Shown piece after piece: positions 21,579-30,028 of a stretch of 35,211 nucleotides of DNA (position 1 is its first letter; every line of letters begins with the position of its first letter). This DNA comes from a virus. The notes beneath the pieces were generated by a model. The model was not told the origin of the DNA, ran no database searches, and saw only the letters and a program-made list of their open reading frames with translations. The position numbers and the translations under genes were made by a program. The stretch covers positions 1 through 35,211 of the IMG/VR virus record IMGVR_UViG_3300021170_000048, one strand, 5' to 3'.

Positions 21579-24394
21579 TGAGCGCATTCAATCAAGTTCT
21601 CATAGGAGGCTATCCTAGCGGCGGTCTAATGACCGACAAAAAGCCAATGATGCTGCCTAATGAGGCTTTTTCGAATCTACAGAATGCCTATGTATGGAGA
21701 GATCGGGTAAAAAAGCGTGATGGTTCTGTTACAGTTGGAAGGCTTAGTGTTGCAATCATCAATACAAGTCTAGGTAATAGTGGTGCATCTCCATGGACAG
21801 TCAATATTTTCTCTACAGTGTCTCCAGCAATCACTTTTCCATATGCTCAGCTAAAACCTGGAACGGTTATAATCACTATAGGAACGCTTGTTCTTATAGA
21901 TAATGGCCTAGGAGTGCTAGAACAATCAGGAACTATCACTGCAGCGTCAAATGCAAATCCTGTATCTTTTACTAGTGTGGCTCACCATCTAATTACAGGT
22001 GAGCAAGTAGTTCTAAGTGGCTTTTCTGGAAATTGGTCCATATTGAATGGCCAAACATTCACAGTGACAGTGACAGGAGCAAATACTTTTACTATTCCTT
22101 TCAATTCGACACCTTTAGGCGCATATCCCCCAGGTGGAAAATGGATAAGTATCAATGCGACAAATTTCGGAACGATAAACTATATTACCTCGGTTGCAGT
22201 TATAACGACAAACGTTGCCGGCGGAACAGCAACAACAGTTTCATTTGCTTATTATCCAAGTTTGCCTGTTATGGGGATTCTTAAGCAGGATGTGGCAACT
22301 ATAGGCATTGATCAGACGATTTTCTTTGATACAACATATTCTTATCAATTTGTGGGAGGGGCATTTCAGCAGCTTACAACAACCACTTGGACAGGAACGA
22401 ATACCGATTTCTTTTGGGCTGCAAATTATCAGGGAGCTGATCCTAGTCTTAAATATTTCTTCGCCACTAATGACAATATAGCCTTGGCTGCTAGTACCCC
22501 CTATGACCCCATAAGATATTTCAATAATTCTGTTTGGACATCTCTACAACCATTCCTAACTAATCCTTCGGGAACTGCTATCCAACTTTGGCAGGCGTTG
22601 ATTTTGATACCTTATTATGGCAGGCTTCTTGCTTTAAATACTTGGGAAGGTGTGGCAAGTGGCGGCGATCCTACATTGCCTGCAACTTCTGTACAACATT
22701 ATTCAGCAAGATGTACCTTTAGTCAAATTGGAGATCCTACAGATGAGACTTTAGGATGGAGGAGAGACATTTTCGGAAGAGGCGGTTTCTTAGACGCTCC
22801 CACGAATGAATCTATTGTAGGAGCAGCCTTTCATCGCAATACACTTATCGTTTTCTTTGAGTATTCTACATGGCAACTTCGTTATATTGGAGAATATGGA
22901 CTGCCTTTTATCTTCGAGCGGATTTCAAGTGATTTTGGGGCTGTCAGCACTTATAGTTCTATCGTTTTTGACCAAGGAGTTATGACGGTAAGTGATAGGG
23001 GAGTGATCCAAGCAAGCGCAGGAGGGTTAAAACGTCTCGATGAGCAGATTCCCGAAACAATCTTTAGCTTTCAAATTCAAAATAGCGCTCCTAACTTTGT
23101 ACATGGCATAAGAGACTTTGAAAAGGAAATAGTCTATTGGAATTATGTAGACACATCGAATATGGGAGTTTATCAGTCCTATCCGAATACGGTTCTTCTA
23201 TTCAACTATCGAAATAACACTTGGGCGCAATACAGAGACACCATCACATGCTTTGGCCCAGCACAATTTACTCTAGGCATTAATTGGGATAGTCTTACGA
23301 CATTTTGGGATAGTGATGTATCTTGGGATAATGTCGATGACCAAAACTATGTAGAATATGTCACCGCTGGTAATCAGCAAGGCTTCATTTCAATCTATGA
23401 AAATCCAGATGCTGAAACGCCAGTTTCTTGCCCTATCAATTATGGGCCAAGTCTATTTATTTATTCTATCGATCTAACGGCAGTACCGATAACGATTGTA
23501 TCACCATCTCATAATATACAGAATCAGCCAGAATCTGGAGGGGAAACGATTTTCATTAATGGCACTCTGTGGAATGGAACAGATCCCGGATTAAACGGTA
23601 ATCTATATCTTGCAGTGCCAAAAGATGCTAATACATTGCAGCTTTTTTTCTGGAATGGCACAAATTATGCAGCTTTATCGAGCGATATTGTTTCTACTTA
23701 TATTGGAAATGGAGTAATTTCTCTTTGCCCGATCATGAATATCGTAGGAAAGGATTTTAATCCCTATCAGAGTATAGGAAAGCAATATAAAGTTTCCTAT
23801 ATCGATTTCTTGATGGATACAAATAACCATTATCCTACGATTCCGGCAGTCACAATTCAACTTTTCGTTAATTCCTATTTGGAACAAGCCAATCAAATGA
23901 TGTTTGGCAATCAGGAACTTTCGAACTCTTCGCTGAAATCAGGATATATCCAAAATATTGCACTCGCAGATTCTACTATGCCTCCATCCACTACAAATCC
24001 ATGGATTATTACAAGTGAAGGGCATAGCTTACGCACAGGAACACTTATTTACATTTCTAATGTGATCGGTCTGACGAACTTCAATTCGCTACCAAATTAC
24101 AATATGATAGTGATCGATGCAAATCGGTTTTCTGTGATCAATGCGTCAGCAACAGGTACGTATACCCCAAATAGCGGAATCTGGAACTCAGTAAACGCTA
24201 CTGGAGGGACCTATTTGCAGGGAACAGAATATGCCTGGTATAGATTCTACTCCAATCAGTTTGGACAGTTTCTGAGGGTTGCTATGACGTTTGACAATGC
24301 TTTGATGAATCAGATCTCTACGCATCAAACAGGAATGCAACTTCATGCGATGAACTTCTTCTTTAGAGAAGCAGGAAGGTTGGTAAACGCATGA
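21578..24394 (+). CDS. Large tail tube or tail stabilisation protein (938 aa)
   Basis: ATG 21578 in the TAATG overlap is preferred. The N-terminus (GGYPSGGLMTDKKPMMLPNE, NLQNAYVWRDRVKKRDGS) resembles that of large beta-propeller-like tail proteins of podovirus-type phages that bind below the portal. Three copies of a small beta module are visible at about residues 120-190, 632-695 and 800-868, each with a His-glycine turn and an xxDANxFxV-like strand. Position is downstream of connector genes. Exact equivalence to P22 gp10 is unproven. Confidence 0.75.
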   Translation: MSAFNQVLIGGYPSGGLMTDKKPMMLPNEAFSNLQNAYVWRDRVKKRDGSVTVGRLSVAIINTSLGNSGASPWTVNIFSTVSPAITFPYAQLKPGTVIITIGTLVLIDNGLGVLEQSGTITAASNANPVSFTSVAHHLITGEQVVLSGFSGNWSILNGQTFTVTVTGANTFTIPFNSTPLGAYPPGGKWISINATNFGTINYITSVAVITTNVAGGTATTVSFAYYPSLPVMGILKQDVATIGIDQTIFFDTTYSYQFVGGAFQQLTTTTWTGTNTDFFWAANYQGADPSLKYFFATNDNIALAASTPYDPIRYFNNSVWTSLQPFLTNPSGTAIQLWQALILIPYYGRLLALNTWEGVASGGDPTLPATSVQHYSARCTFSQIGDPTDETLGWRRDIFGRGGFLDAPTNESIVGAAFHRNTLIVFFEYSTWQLRYIGEYGLPFIFERISSDFGAVSTYSSIVFDQGVMTVSDRGVIQASAGGLKRLDEQIPETIFSFQIQNSAPNFVHGIRDFEKEIVYWNYVDTSNMGVYQSYPNTVLLFNYRNNTWAQYRDTITCFGPAQFTLGINWDSLTTFWDSDVSWDNVDDQNYVEYVTAGNQQGFISIYENPDAETPVSCPINYGPSLFIYSIDLTAVPITIVSPSHNIQNQPESGGETIFINGTLWNGTDPGLNGNLYLAVPKDANTLQLFFWNGTNYAALSSDIVSTYIGNGVISLCPIMNIVGKDFNPYQSIGKQYKVSYIDFLMDTNNHYPTIPAVTIQLFVNSYLEQANQMMFGNQELSNSSLKSGYIQNIALADSTMPPSTTNPWIITSEGHSLRTGTLIYISNVIGLTNFNSLPNYNMIVIDANRFSVINASATGTYTPNSGIWNSVNATGGTYLQGTEYAWYRFYSNQFGQFLRVAMTFDNALMNQISTHQTGMQLHAMNFFFREAGRLVNA

Positions 24395-24936
24395 CATTCT
24401 CAAGCGACTTAGCACTTAACACTAACCAATTGCCAATTTCTTTAGATGTCAATGCTGGAGAGGAAAATTATGATGAAATATTGCAACTATACCTTCGCCG
24501 GGTGGCTAATGCCGTAAACAGCAAAGAATCTGGGCTATTCCTGCTTCAAGAGAATGCAGCATTTGAACAATGGTTTAACGAGGTAGTAGAGAATAGCAGC
24601 ACGCAGCAGTATTTAAGGAACGCTTACAGATTAACAGTTGATCTGGTAGCTTTAAATTTAGCTATCAATTCAGCTGCGACTATTGCTACACAAGCAGCCA
24701 ATTCGCCCCTTTCACTTCAATTGACAACTTCAACAATTCCAGTTGCGGTTAGTGGCTATCTTTATCCCGTCCAAGGCTTCGGAGGAGCGCTAGATAATAC
24801 TGGAATTTCTTACTTCTTAAATGATCCTGCTGTATATGTTAGGTATGTAAGCGCAACGAATACTTTTTTGGTTTATAATACGAGCGGAAATAGCCTCACA
24901 TGGGCAGTTTACGTAATCGAATTTTTGAAAAATTGA
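24391..24936 (+). CDS. Structural protein (181 aa)
   Basis: The start overlaps the previous stop (ATGA). The first part is helical (YDEILQLYLRRVANAVNSKE, AFEQWFNEVVENSS); the second is beta-rich (PVAVSGYLYPVQGFGGAL, YFLNDPAVYVRY). It sits between tail and internal virion genes and is likely a tail or plug component. No recognised family. Confidence 0.65.
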   Translation: MTFSSDLALNTNQLPISLDVNAGEENYDEILQLYLRRVANAVNSKESGLFLLQENAAFEQWFNEVVENSSTQQYLRNAYRLTVDLVALNLAINSAATIATQAANSPLSLQLTTSTIPVAVSGYLYPVQGFGGALDNTGISYFLNDPAVYVRYVSATNTFLVYNTSGNSLTWAVYVIEFLKN

Positions 24937-24943
24937 GGTTTAT

Positions 24944-25465
24944 ATGGCAAGTTTAACAGATTGGCTCTTTGGCTCAGGCAATGAGATTAAAAAACTGCCT
25001 ACAGGAACAAGTGCTCAACAACAATTTGGTGGTAACGACCTTATCAAATGGCTTCAAGGCATGATGCAACAGGGCGGCGGCTTCCAGCAAGCTAATCAAT
25101 ATGATCAAAGCCTTTTACAGCCTGGTCAAGAAGGCTTTAATCAATTTGCTCAGCCTTATAATCAGCAATTCGAGCAAAAAGTGCTTCCGGGCATAGCAGA
25201 AAGATTTGCAGGCGCTGGAGCGCTGTCTTCAAGTGGTTTTGGACAAGCATTAGGGGGAGCATCCTCTGATTTCCAAAGTCAACTAGCGCAACTCTTTAGT
25301 CAATTACAGGGGCAAGCAGCGCAAAGGCAGCAAGGACAGTTTGGTAATCTTTCTCAGCTAGGTTTAGGTTACAGCCCCTTTGCTTATCAAGAAAAGCAAG
25401 GGCAGCAAGGGTTTTTACCTCAATTAGCAGCCGCAGGGATTAAGGGGTATATGGGAGGGTTTTGA
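24944..25465 (+). CDS. Small internal virion protein (173 aa)
   Basis: GAGGTTTAT precedes the ATG. Strikingly Gln- and Gly-rich (QQGGGFQQANQYDQSLLQPG, FSQLQGQAAQRQQGQFG), with an ERFAGAGALSSSGFG segment. This composition and size recall the short ejection proteins of P22-like phages, which enter the host with the DNA. The next two large genes would be its partners. Assignment is by composition and position. Confidence 0.6.
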   Translation: MASLTDWLFGSGNEIKKLPTGTSAQQQFGGNDLIKWLQGMMQQGGGFQQANQYDQSLLQPGQEGFNQFAQPYNQQFEQKVLPGIAERFAGAGALSSSGFGQALGGASSDFQSQLAQLFSQLQGQAAQRQQGQFGNLSQLGLGYSPFAYQEKQGQQGFLPQLAAAGIKGYMGGF

Positions 25466-25467
25466 CA

Positions 25468-25941
25468 ATGGTTCGAATCCAAGATCGAGATATTAAAGAA
25501 AGAATTCAAGAAAAAATTCTTATAAATGAAAATGGTTGCTGGATATGGACAGGATGTAAAAATTCACATGGATATGGAGTGATATCATATTTAGGAAAGC
25601 TTGGAACCGCTTCAAGAATAGCTTGGAGAGCATATAAGGGAGACATTGTTAAAGGATTAGATGTTTGCCATAATTGTCCTAAAGGCGATAATCCTGCCTG
25701 TTGCAATCCTGAGCCTATGTTTTTAGGGACAAGAAAAGAAAATATAAAAGATTGTCAGAAAAAAACCGGCCATCAAATTGGCGAGAATAATCATAGGGCA
25801 ATTTTAAATGAAGAAAAAGTATTAAAAATTAGAGAGTTTCATAAGCAGGGAATGAGCACTAAAGAAATAGCAGAATATTTTGGTATAAAATATTTTACAT
25901 GTTTAGATGTTACCAATCGTCGTAATTGGCAGCATCTTTAG
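25468..25941 (+). CDS. HNH homing endonuclease (157 aa)
   Basis: HNH_3-type: INENGCWIWTG at the start, then ASRIAWRAYKG, VCHNCPKGDNPACCNPEPMF and LGTRKENIKDC. This is the usual fold with His 68, Asn 69 and the Cys/Asn-Pro cluster. The C-terminus (LNEEKVLKIREFHKQGMSTK, EIAEYFGIK) is an HTH-like DNA-recognition region. It is inserted between internal virion genes and shares no role with them. GGAGGG precedes ATG 25468; a TTG at 25462 is less likely. Confidence 0.9.
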   Translation: MVRIQDRDIKERIQEKILINENGCWIWTGCKNSHGYGVISYLGKLGTASRIAWRAYKGDIVKGLDVCHNCPKGDNPACCNPEPMFLGTRKENIKDCQKKTGHQIGENNHRAILNEEKVLKIREFHKQGMSTKEIAEYFGIKYFTCLDVTNRRNWQHL

Positions 25942-25950
25942 GAGGTAATT

Positions 25951-27234
25951 ATCGTACAGTTTATAAAAGGCTCTCAAGATCCACGTGAAGCTAGTTACGG
26001 AATGCTTGCGCAAGCTCTCGGCCAAGGCATTGGTCATGGTGTTAACATGCATCAGGCAAATAAAGCCCTCGATGAATTCCTAAATGACCCTGATCTTAAA
26101 GATGCGCCACAATCTGAAAGAATGGGTGCTCTTCAAAGAGCTATGCAAGGCCATGGACCATATGGACAGCAAGTATTGCAAAATAGAATGCAGACAGAGC
26201 AATTGGCGACGCAAGAAAAGCAGCAAAAAGAACAGAATATAAAAGGTGATATTCTTCGACGTAGGCTAGACGGAGAGCCGATTACAGAAAAAGAGAAGAA
26301 AATGTTCACTCCTGAAGAGGAAATGGCTATAGCGAAACACCAACAGGCAAAAGAGCTTGCTCAGATTAAAGCTAATAATAAAGCGCCTCTGGGTGGATTG
26401 GGCGGCCAGCCAATAGATCCAAAAGTTGCTGAAGAAATCGAGAGAATTGTTACAGAAAATCCAGATGCCACGCCTGACCAATTAGGAATAGCCTTAACAA
26501 AAGCAGGCGTTCCTCCTGCAAATCAAACACCCTATCTTGAAAATAGGCGTAGACAGATTGATACAAACGCATCTTTGTTAGAAAAAGGTTATAAATCTCA
26601 GGAAACCTATCTTAATGACCTTACCAAGTCTCTCAATGCTACCGAACAAATGGATGAGAAGTTAGACAGGATTGCTGAATTAGGAAAAAAAGGAAATGTA
26701 CCAGAACCACTTTTATATGAGACGATGCAGGCTCTTGGTATTCCTACAGCCTTATTTTCAGCAGAAGGCGAAGAGCTTGAAAAGCTTTCCAATGACCTCA
26801 CAAAGAACATTCAACAATTTTATGGAAGTCGTATTCTTCAATCGGAATTTCAGAACTTTCTTAAATCGATTCCAACTCTTAAGAATAGCCAAGAAGGACG
26901 CGAACGCATTATTGCGAATATGAAAATGTTTAACAACTTAAAGCGTCTTGAATACAATACAGCTAGAGCATTGGAATTAGATTATGAAGCAAAAAATAAG
27001 CCTTTGCCACCATCTTTTCAACGGATGGTCTATGATAAGATGAAACCTCAAGCTGAAAAGTTTTCTAATGAATGGAAAAATGCCCAGAAAGATAGATTAA
27101 ACCCTAAGAAAGAAATGCAAGAAAGCAAATCTGGCATTAGCAAATATAAAGCGCCAGATGGCTCACTATGGGAAATGACCCCCGAACAAGTTGAGAAAGC
27201 GAAGGAACAAAATGTCATATTCTCCCCAGCCTGA
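25951..27234 (+). CDS. Internal virion / DNA ejection protein, apparent ATC start (up to 427 aa)
   Basis: GGAGG (25941-25945) ideally precedes ATC at 25951, which opens ATC-GTA-CAG and runs in frame into ATG 26002. The extension reads VQFIKGSQDPREASYG and looks like coding sequence. The first ATG, 26002, has no Shine-Dalgarno and would give 410 residues. The protein is helical and Gln/Lys-rich throughout, with long coiled regions and MLAQALGQGIGHGVNMHQA near the start. Order and composition suggest an ejected internal protein. Confidence 0.65.
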   Translation: MVQFIKGSQDPREASYGMLAQALGQGIGHGVNMHQANKALDEFLNDPDLKDAPQSERMGALQRAMQGHGPYGQQVLQNRMQTEQLATQEKQQKEQNIKGDILRRRLDGEPITEKEKKMFTPEEEMAIAKHQQAKELAQIKANNKAPLGGLGGQPIDPKVAEEIERIVTENPDATPDQLGIALTKAGVPPANQTPYLENRRRQIDTNASLLEKGYKSQETYLNDLTKSLNATEQMDEKLDRIAELGKKGNVPEPLLYETMQALGIPTALFSAEGEELEKLSNDLTKNIQQFYGSRILQSEFQNFLKSIPTLKNSQEGRERIIANMKMFNNLKRLEYNTARALELDYEAKNKPLPPSFQRMVYDKMKPQAEKFSNEWKNAQKDRLNPKKEMQESKSGISKYKAPDGSLWEMTPEQVEKAKEQNVIFSPA

Positions 27235-28582
27235 CTATAGTCAATTTGGAGGAACCAAAGTTCAGGTTAATCCTTCAACGAATATTGATTATTCGAAATT
27301 TGGCGGATCTCCAGTTCAGCAAGATCAAACGGAATCTTCACAATCTGATGTATCGAATCAAGAAAATGGATTAATGCAGAGATTAGAATCTTTTGGTTCG
27401 CATGCTGTAGGGGCAATTGCAGCATTCCCAGGGAATCTTAGAGATTTTGCATATGCTGCTGGAAATGAAGCGAAAGAAATTCGAAGCAAGATTAATGACA
27501 AACTTGGTCTAGGTTATGATGATTATTTCATGGAAAATGATAGCATCAAGAATTTTGATGAATCGATAAAAGCGCCTTTTAAATTCATAACCGATAAATT
27601 GCCAAATAGTGAAGACGTAAATAAATTCATAGATGAATCTTTTGGGGGTCGATTAGCGCCGAAGGATGAGAAACAAAAACTTGCGAATTCAATCGGTGAG
27701 GATATTGTCAATTCTATGCTCAACCGCAACCCAAAAGGATTAGTAAGAAATTTTCTTATTCCAACAGCGGCTAATTTAGTTAAGAAGGGCGCAGAACTTT
27801 TTGGCGTTGATCCATCTAGTCAAGAAGTCATTAAGATGCTTACTTGGATAGGTGCTGATATGGCATCAATCTCAAATCCTAGAGAAATGCTTCAGAATCG
27901 TTTTGCGCAGACTAGAAGGCTTGCTGGACGCAATGATATGATAACGGTTAATCCTCGCGACATGCGGTTTTTAGATCAGCTTGAAGCAGATATGAGATCG
28001 GGAGGAACAACGCCATCAACTACTGCGGCTTTAACGAAAATTGGGGAAATGCGCAATGCTATGCAACATGGGCAAGTTTCAGCACGAGAGATGTTAGATT
28101 TTTATCGCGCTAACAATGAACTTCTAAGCAACTTTGGAGCCTTTAATGTTGAAGGCGCAGGTGGCAAAGCTTCTCATGTGAGGAGACTTCAGCAAGTTCA
28201 GCAACTTAATAGAAACATGTTAAATCGTTATGGGCAAAATCAAAATCCTAGATTCCATCAATCTTTTCGAGAGAATAATATGGCTTGGGCGGCGATGGAA
28301 GCTAGTAACGGTGTTTCGGCTTTTATTAAAAAAAACTATGCAAAGCCTTTAGTAAGCGATATTACTAAGGGAATATTTATGGGATCGCCTGGTAAAGGCA
28401 TAGCAATTGCAGGAGGCTTAACAGCTTTAGAAAGAGCTGGTGCCTTCATGGCCAGGCTTAACAATCCAATATTGCGCAGATATTATGGCGATGTGCTTAG
28501 CAATTCTTTGCAAAATAACAGAGCAGGAATGATTAAAAGCTTGAGTGCTTTTGATAAAGCGGCTCAGCAATTTGGAGGTTAA
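27212..28582 (+). CDS. Large internal virion protein (456 aa)
   Basis: GAAGGA precedes ATG 27212, inside the end of the previous gene. The N-terminus has two DYSxFGG motifs (DYSQFGG, DYSKFGG), a membrane-active-looking segment (SHAVGAIAAFPGNLRDF), and a long helical body with Gln/Arg-rich stretches. The layout matches a third ejection protein after the small and middle ones. A 28-codon opposite-strand gene ends in its last codons. No enzymatic motif is visible. Confidence 0.65.
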   Translation: MSYSPQPDYSQFGGTKVQVNPSTNIDYSKFGGSPVQQDQTESSQSDVSNQENGLMQRLESFGSHAVGAIAAFPGNLRDFAYAAGNEAKEIRSKINDKLGLGYDDYFMENDSIKNFDESIKAPFKFITDKLPNSEDVNKFIDESFGGRLAPKDEKQKLANSIGEDIVNSMLNRNPKGLVRNFLIPTAANLVKKGAELFGVDPSSQEVIKMLTWIGADMASISNPREMLQNRFAQTRRLAGRNDMITVNPRDMRFLDQLEADMRSGGTTPSTTAALTKIGEMRNAMQHGQVSAREMLDFYRANNELLSNFGAFNVEGAGGKASHVRRLQQVQQLNRNMLNRYGQNQNPRFHQSFRENNMAWAAMEASNGVSAFIKKNYAKPLVSDITKGIFMGSPGKGIAIAGGLTALERAGAFMARLNNPILRRYYGDVLSNSLQNNRAGMIKSLSAFDKAAQQFGG

Positions 28583-28665
28583 CACCAAGGCGCTGGATCA
28601 TCAGATTGCATGGAGCCAAAAATTATTACGCCAATAAATGTAAAAAATATTCCAAGAAGAGTCAT
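28579..28665 (-). CDS. Tiny membrane peptide (28 aa)
   Basis: AAGGAAAATAAA precedes the ATG. Residues 1-18 (MTLLGIFFTFIGVIIFGS) form one membrane helix, followed by a short acidic, Pro-rich tail ending in Trp-Cys. It is the third gene of the leftward P63C operon. Its stop overlaps the end of the 456-aa gene by 4 bases. A toxin, membrane-active or anti-infection peptide is possible. Confidence 0.5.
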   Translation of the reverse strand: MTLLGIFFTFIGVIIFGSMQSDDPAPWC

Positions 28666-28681
28666 TTTATTTTCCTTAAAT

Positions 28682-28747
28682 TTAAAGATTCCTCTCAAGC
28701 CAAAGAAGCAAAACCGCAGCGCCGATAATTTGAAATATAACAATCAT
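28682..28747 (-). CDS. Tiny membrane peptide (21 aa)
   Basis: AGGAAAGAAAA precedes the ATG, 10 bases after the P63C stop. The sequence MIVIFQIIGAAVLLLWLERN is a single hydrophobic span. It is second in the operon with the P63C gene. Such short peptides are easily missed. Real-gene status depends on the good ribosome site and its pairing with the 28-residue peptide. Confidence 0.45.
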   Translation of the reverse strand: MIVIFQIIGAAVLLLWLERNL

Positions 28748-28756
28748 TTTTCTTTC

Positions 28757-29671
28757 CTATGAAATTTTTTCTATAAATTCTTTAAATTGATCAATATTAT
28801 TTGATAGTTTCATTACAGTTATTGTTTGAACGATCTGCTTTTTTAAATTGTCATCTCCTATATCTTCTGAAAGAAATTGATGGTGTCTATATTTTCGATT
28901 TCCATATTCATTTGATGGGTTTTTTTTCATTAATTCGTCTAAAATTCCTTCTGGAAGTTTCCCATAAATGTACTTATTAATAAATTTCCCTATACATTGT
29001 GGGTGATTCCCAATTTTTGGGTATTCCCAATTGTGGATTCTATATATTTGTTTAAAAAATTCATTTGGGAATTTTTTTGTCCACTCCCTTAATTCTTCAG
29101 AAATATATTTGTTTAATATTTGCTGCAACTCATTTCTTTCCCTGAATTCTTGATAACCGGTACATTCATCAATAAGAGCGGAAATACCTACACTGGCTAA
29201 ACCATAAAGCATAGATCGGCAAACTTGAGCGACGGGCTTTTGCTGCTTTTGAAGAATTCCCGCATCATCTGCTCTCACATAAACTTTACAGGCTTCAGGT
29301 AAAAGAGAAGCATCATAACCAATAAATCGTCGGCCATCAATCCCTTTATAAAGAATTTGCTCGCCCCTCTCAGAAATTATCGGTTCTAGATAGGGTGTGA
29401 GATTATTTGCTGACACAAAAACAGGAATTTTTAAGGCATTTGCCCTCTCGACATCTTCACTTTTAGCTTTTGCCTTTCCCATCGCTCTAGCAAAAGTTCC
29501 ATGTCTTAAAACTCTTCTTCCATCTTGTAAAACATCACATGCAATTTCTTGGCCCGCTATGTTTAAAATTCCACTATGTTTAGATCTAGGCAATGTTGAA
29601 TGCCATCGTTCATTAACTGCTTTTCTGGCCCTTTCTTGGTTTGTCATTGTCTTTGCGCTTGTATCTTTCAT
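28757..29671 (-). CDS. P63C-domain protein (304 aa)
   Basis: The C-terminal 150 residues match the P63C domain: EFRERNELQQILNKYISEEL, REWTKKFPNEFFKQIYRIHN, IGNHPQCIGKFINKYIYGKL, PEGILDELMKKNP and RKYRHHQFLSEDIG. The N-terminal part has RRVLRHGTFARAMGKAKAKS. P63C proteins are common in phages and bacterial mobile elements, with poorly known function. It has its own promoter with an operator-like palindrome (29681-29721) and an upstream HTH gene, suggesting a regulated accessory module. Confidence 0.9.
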   Translation of the reverse strand: MKDTSAKTMTNQERARKAVNERWHSTLPRSKHSGILNIAGQEIACDVLQDGRRVLRHGTFARAMGKAKAKSEDVERANALKIPVFVSANNLTPYLEPIISERGEQILYKGIDGRRFIGYDASLLPEACKVYVRADDAGILQKQQKPVAQVCRSMLYGLASVGISALIDECTGYQEFRERNELQQILNKYISEELREWTKKFPNEFFKQIYRIHNWEYPKIGNHPQCIGKFINKYIYGKLPEGILDELMKKNPSNEYGNRKYRHHQFLSEDIGDDNLKKQIVQTITVMKLSNNIDQFKEFIEKIS

Positions 29672-29680
29672 GCTTTCTCC

Positions 29681-29721
29681 TTTTTATGAAAAGTATATCA
29701 TAAAAATGCTATCGAAGTCAA
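29681..29721 (-). promoter_or_regulatory. P63C promoter with palindromic operator enclosing the -10
   Basis: On the minus strand, TTGACT (29716-29721), an 18-base spacer and TATACT (29692-29697) form a promoter. The -10 lies in the centre of a perfect 9-bp inverted repeat, TTTTTATGA (29681-29689) / TCATAAAAA (29698-29706). A GGAG and the start ATG follow. This is classic repressor-operator geometry, although an RNA hairpin is also possible. Confidence 0.65.
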
Positions 29722-29903
29722 GGAGATTTCTCTTCCCTATACATACTCATCAAATTTAATCTCTCAACCTCAGTCACAGGAATCCGATATCTTCTCTTGC
29801 CTGGCTTCATCGCATAGATTTTACCCTCTCTGATTAGTTTTCTAACCATATGAGAGGTCATTTTAATCACCTGCGAAAATTCTTCTACTGTCATAAAGTG
29901 CAT
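29718..29903 (-). CDS. MerR/excisionase-like HTH protein (61 aa)
   Basis: MTVEEFSQVIKMTSHMVRKL followed by IREGKIYAMKPGKRRYRIPV is a helix-turn-helix of the excisionase/MerR-like type, in which the wing contains GKRRYRI. AAAAGGAAC precedes the ATG. It is transcribed leftward, immediately upstream of the P63C gene. It probably regulates its own promoter and the P63C promoter. No integrase was seen, so an excisionase role is less likely. Confidence 0.8.
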   Translation of the reverse strand: MHFMTVEEFSQVIKMTSHMVRKLIREGKIYAMKPGKRRYRIPVTEVERLNLMSMYREEKSP

Positions 29904-29917
29904 GTTTGTTCCTTTTC

Positions 29918-29960
29918 ATTAAATTACATTAGCTTACATTAAATGTCAATTCTAAAGAAA
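29918..29960 (-). promoter_or_regulatory. HTH-gene promoter with CATTA iterons
   Basis: CATTA occurs at 29918, 29928 and 29938, exactly 10 bases apart, so one face of the helix is marked. On the minus strand they overlap the spacer and -10 of a promoter, TTGACA (about 29946) - 17 bases - TAATTT. This suggests cooperative binding of a regulator, perhaps the HTH protein itself. Confidence 0.55.
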
Positions 29961-30028
29961 GTTTATAAATGTTATTGACCTTTAAGAGATTATTGTCGAA
30001 TGTTGGATTTTAAAGCCAAGGAGTCAAT

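Noticed and set aside
29718-29903. Temperate-phage excisionase role for the HTH gene
   Set aside because: No integrase or attachment site was seen. The gene is better explained as a regulator of the adjacent P63C promoter.
29918-29942. CRISPR-like repeats
   Set aside because: The CATTA units are only 5 bases at 10-base spacing, with no spacer structure; they fit operator iterons instead.
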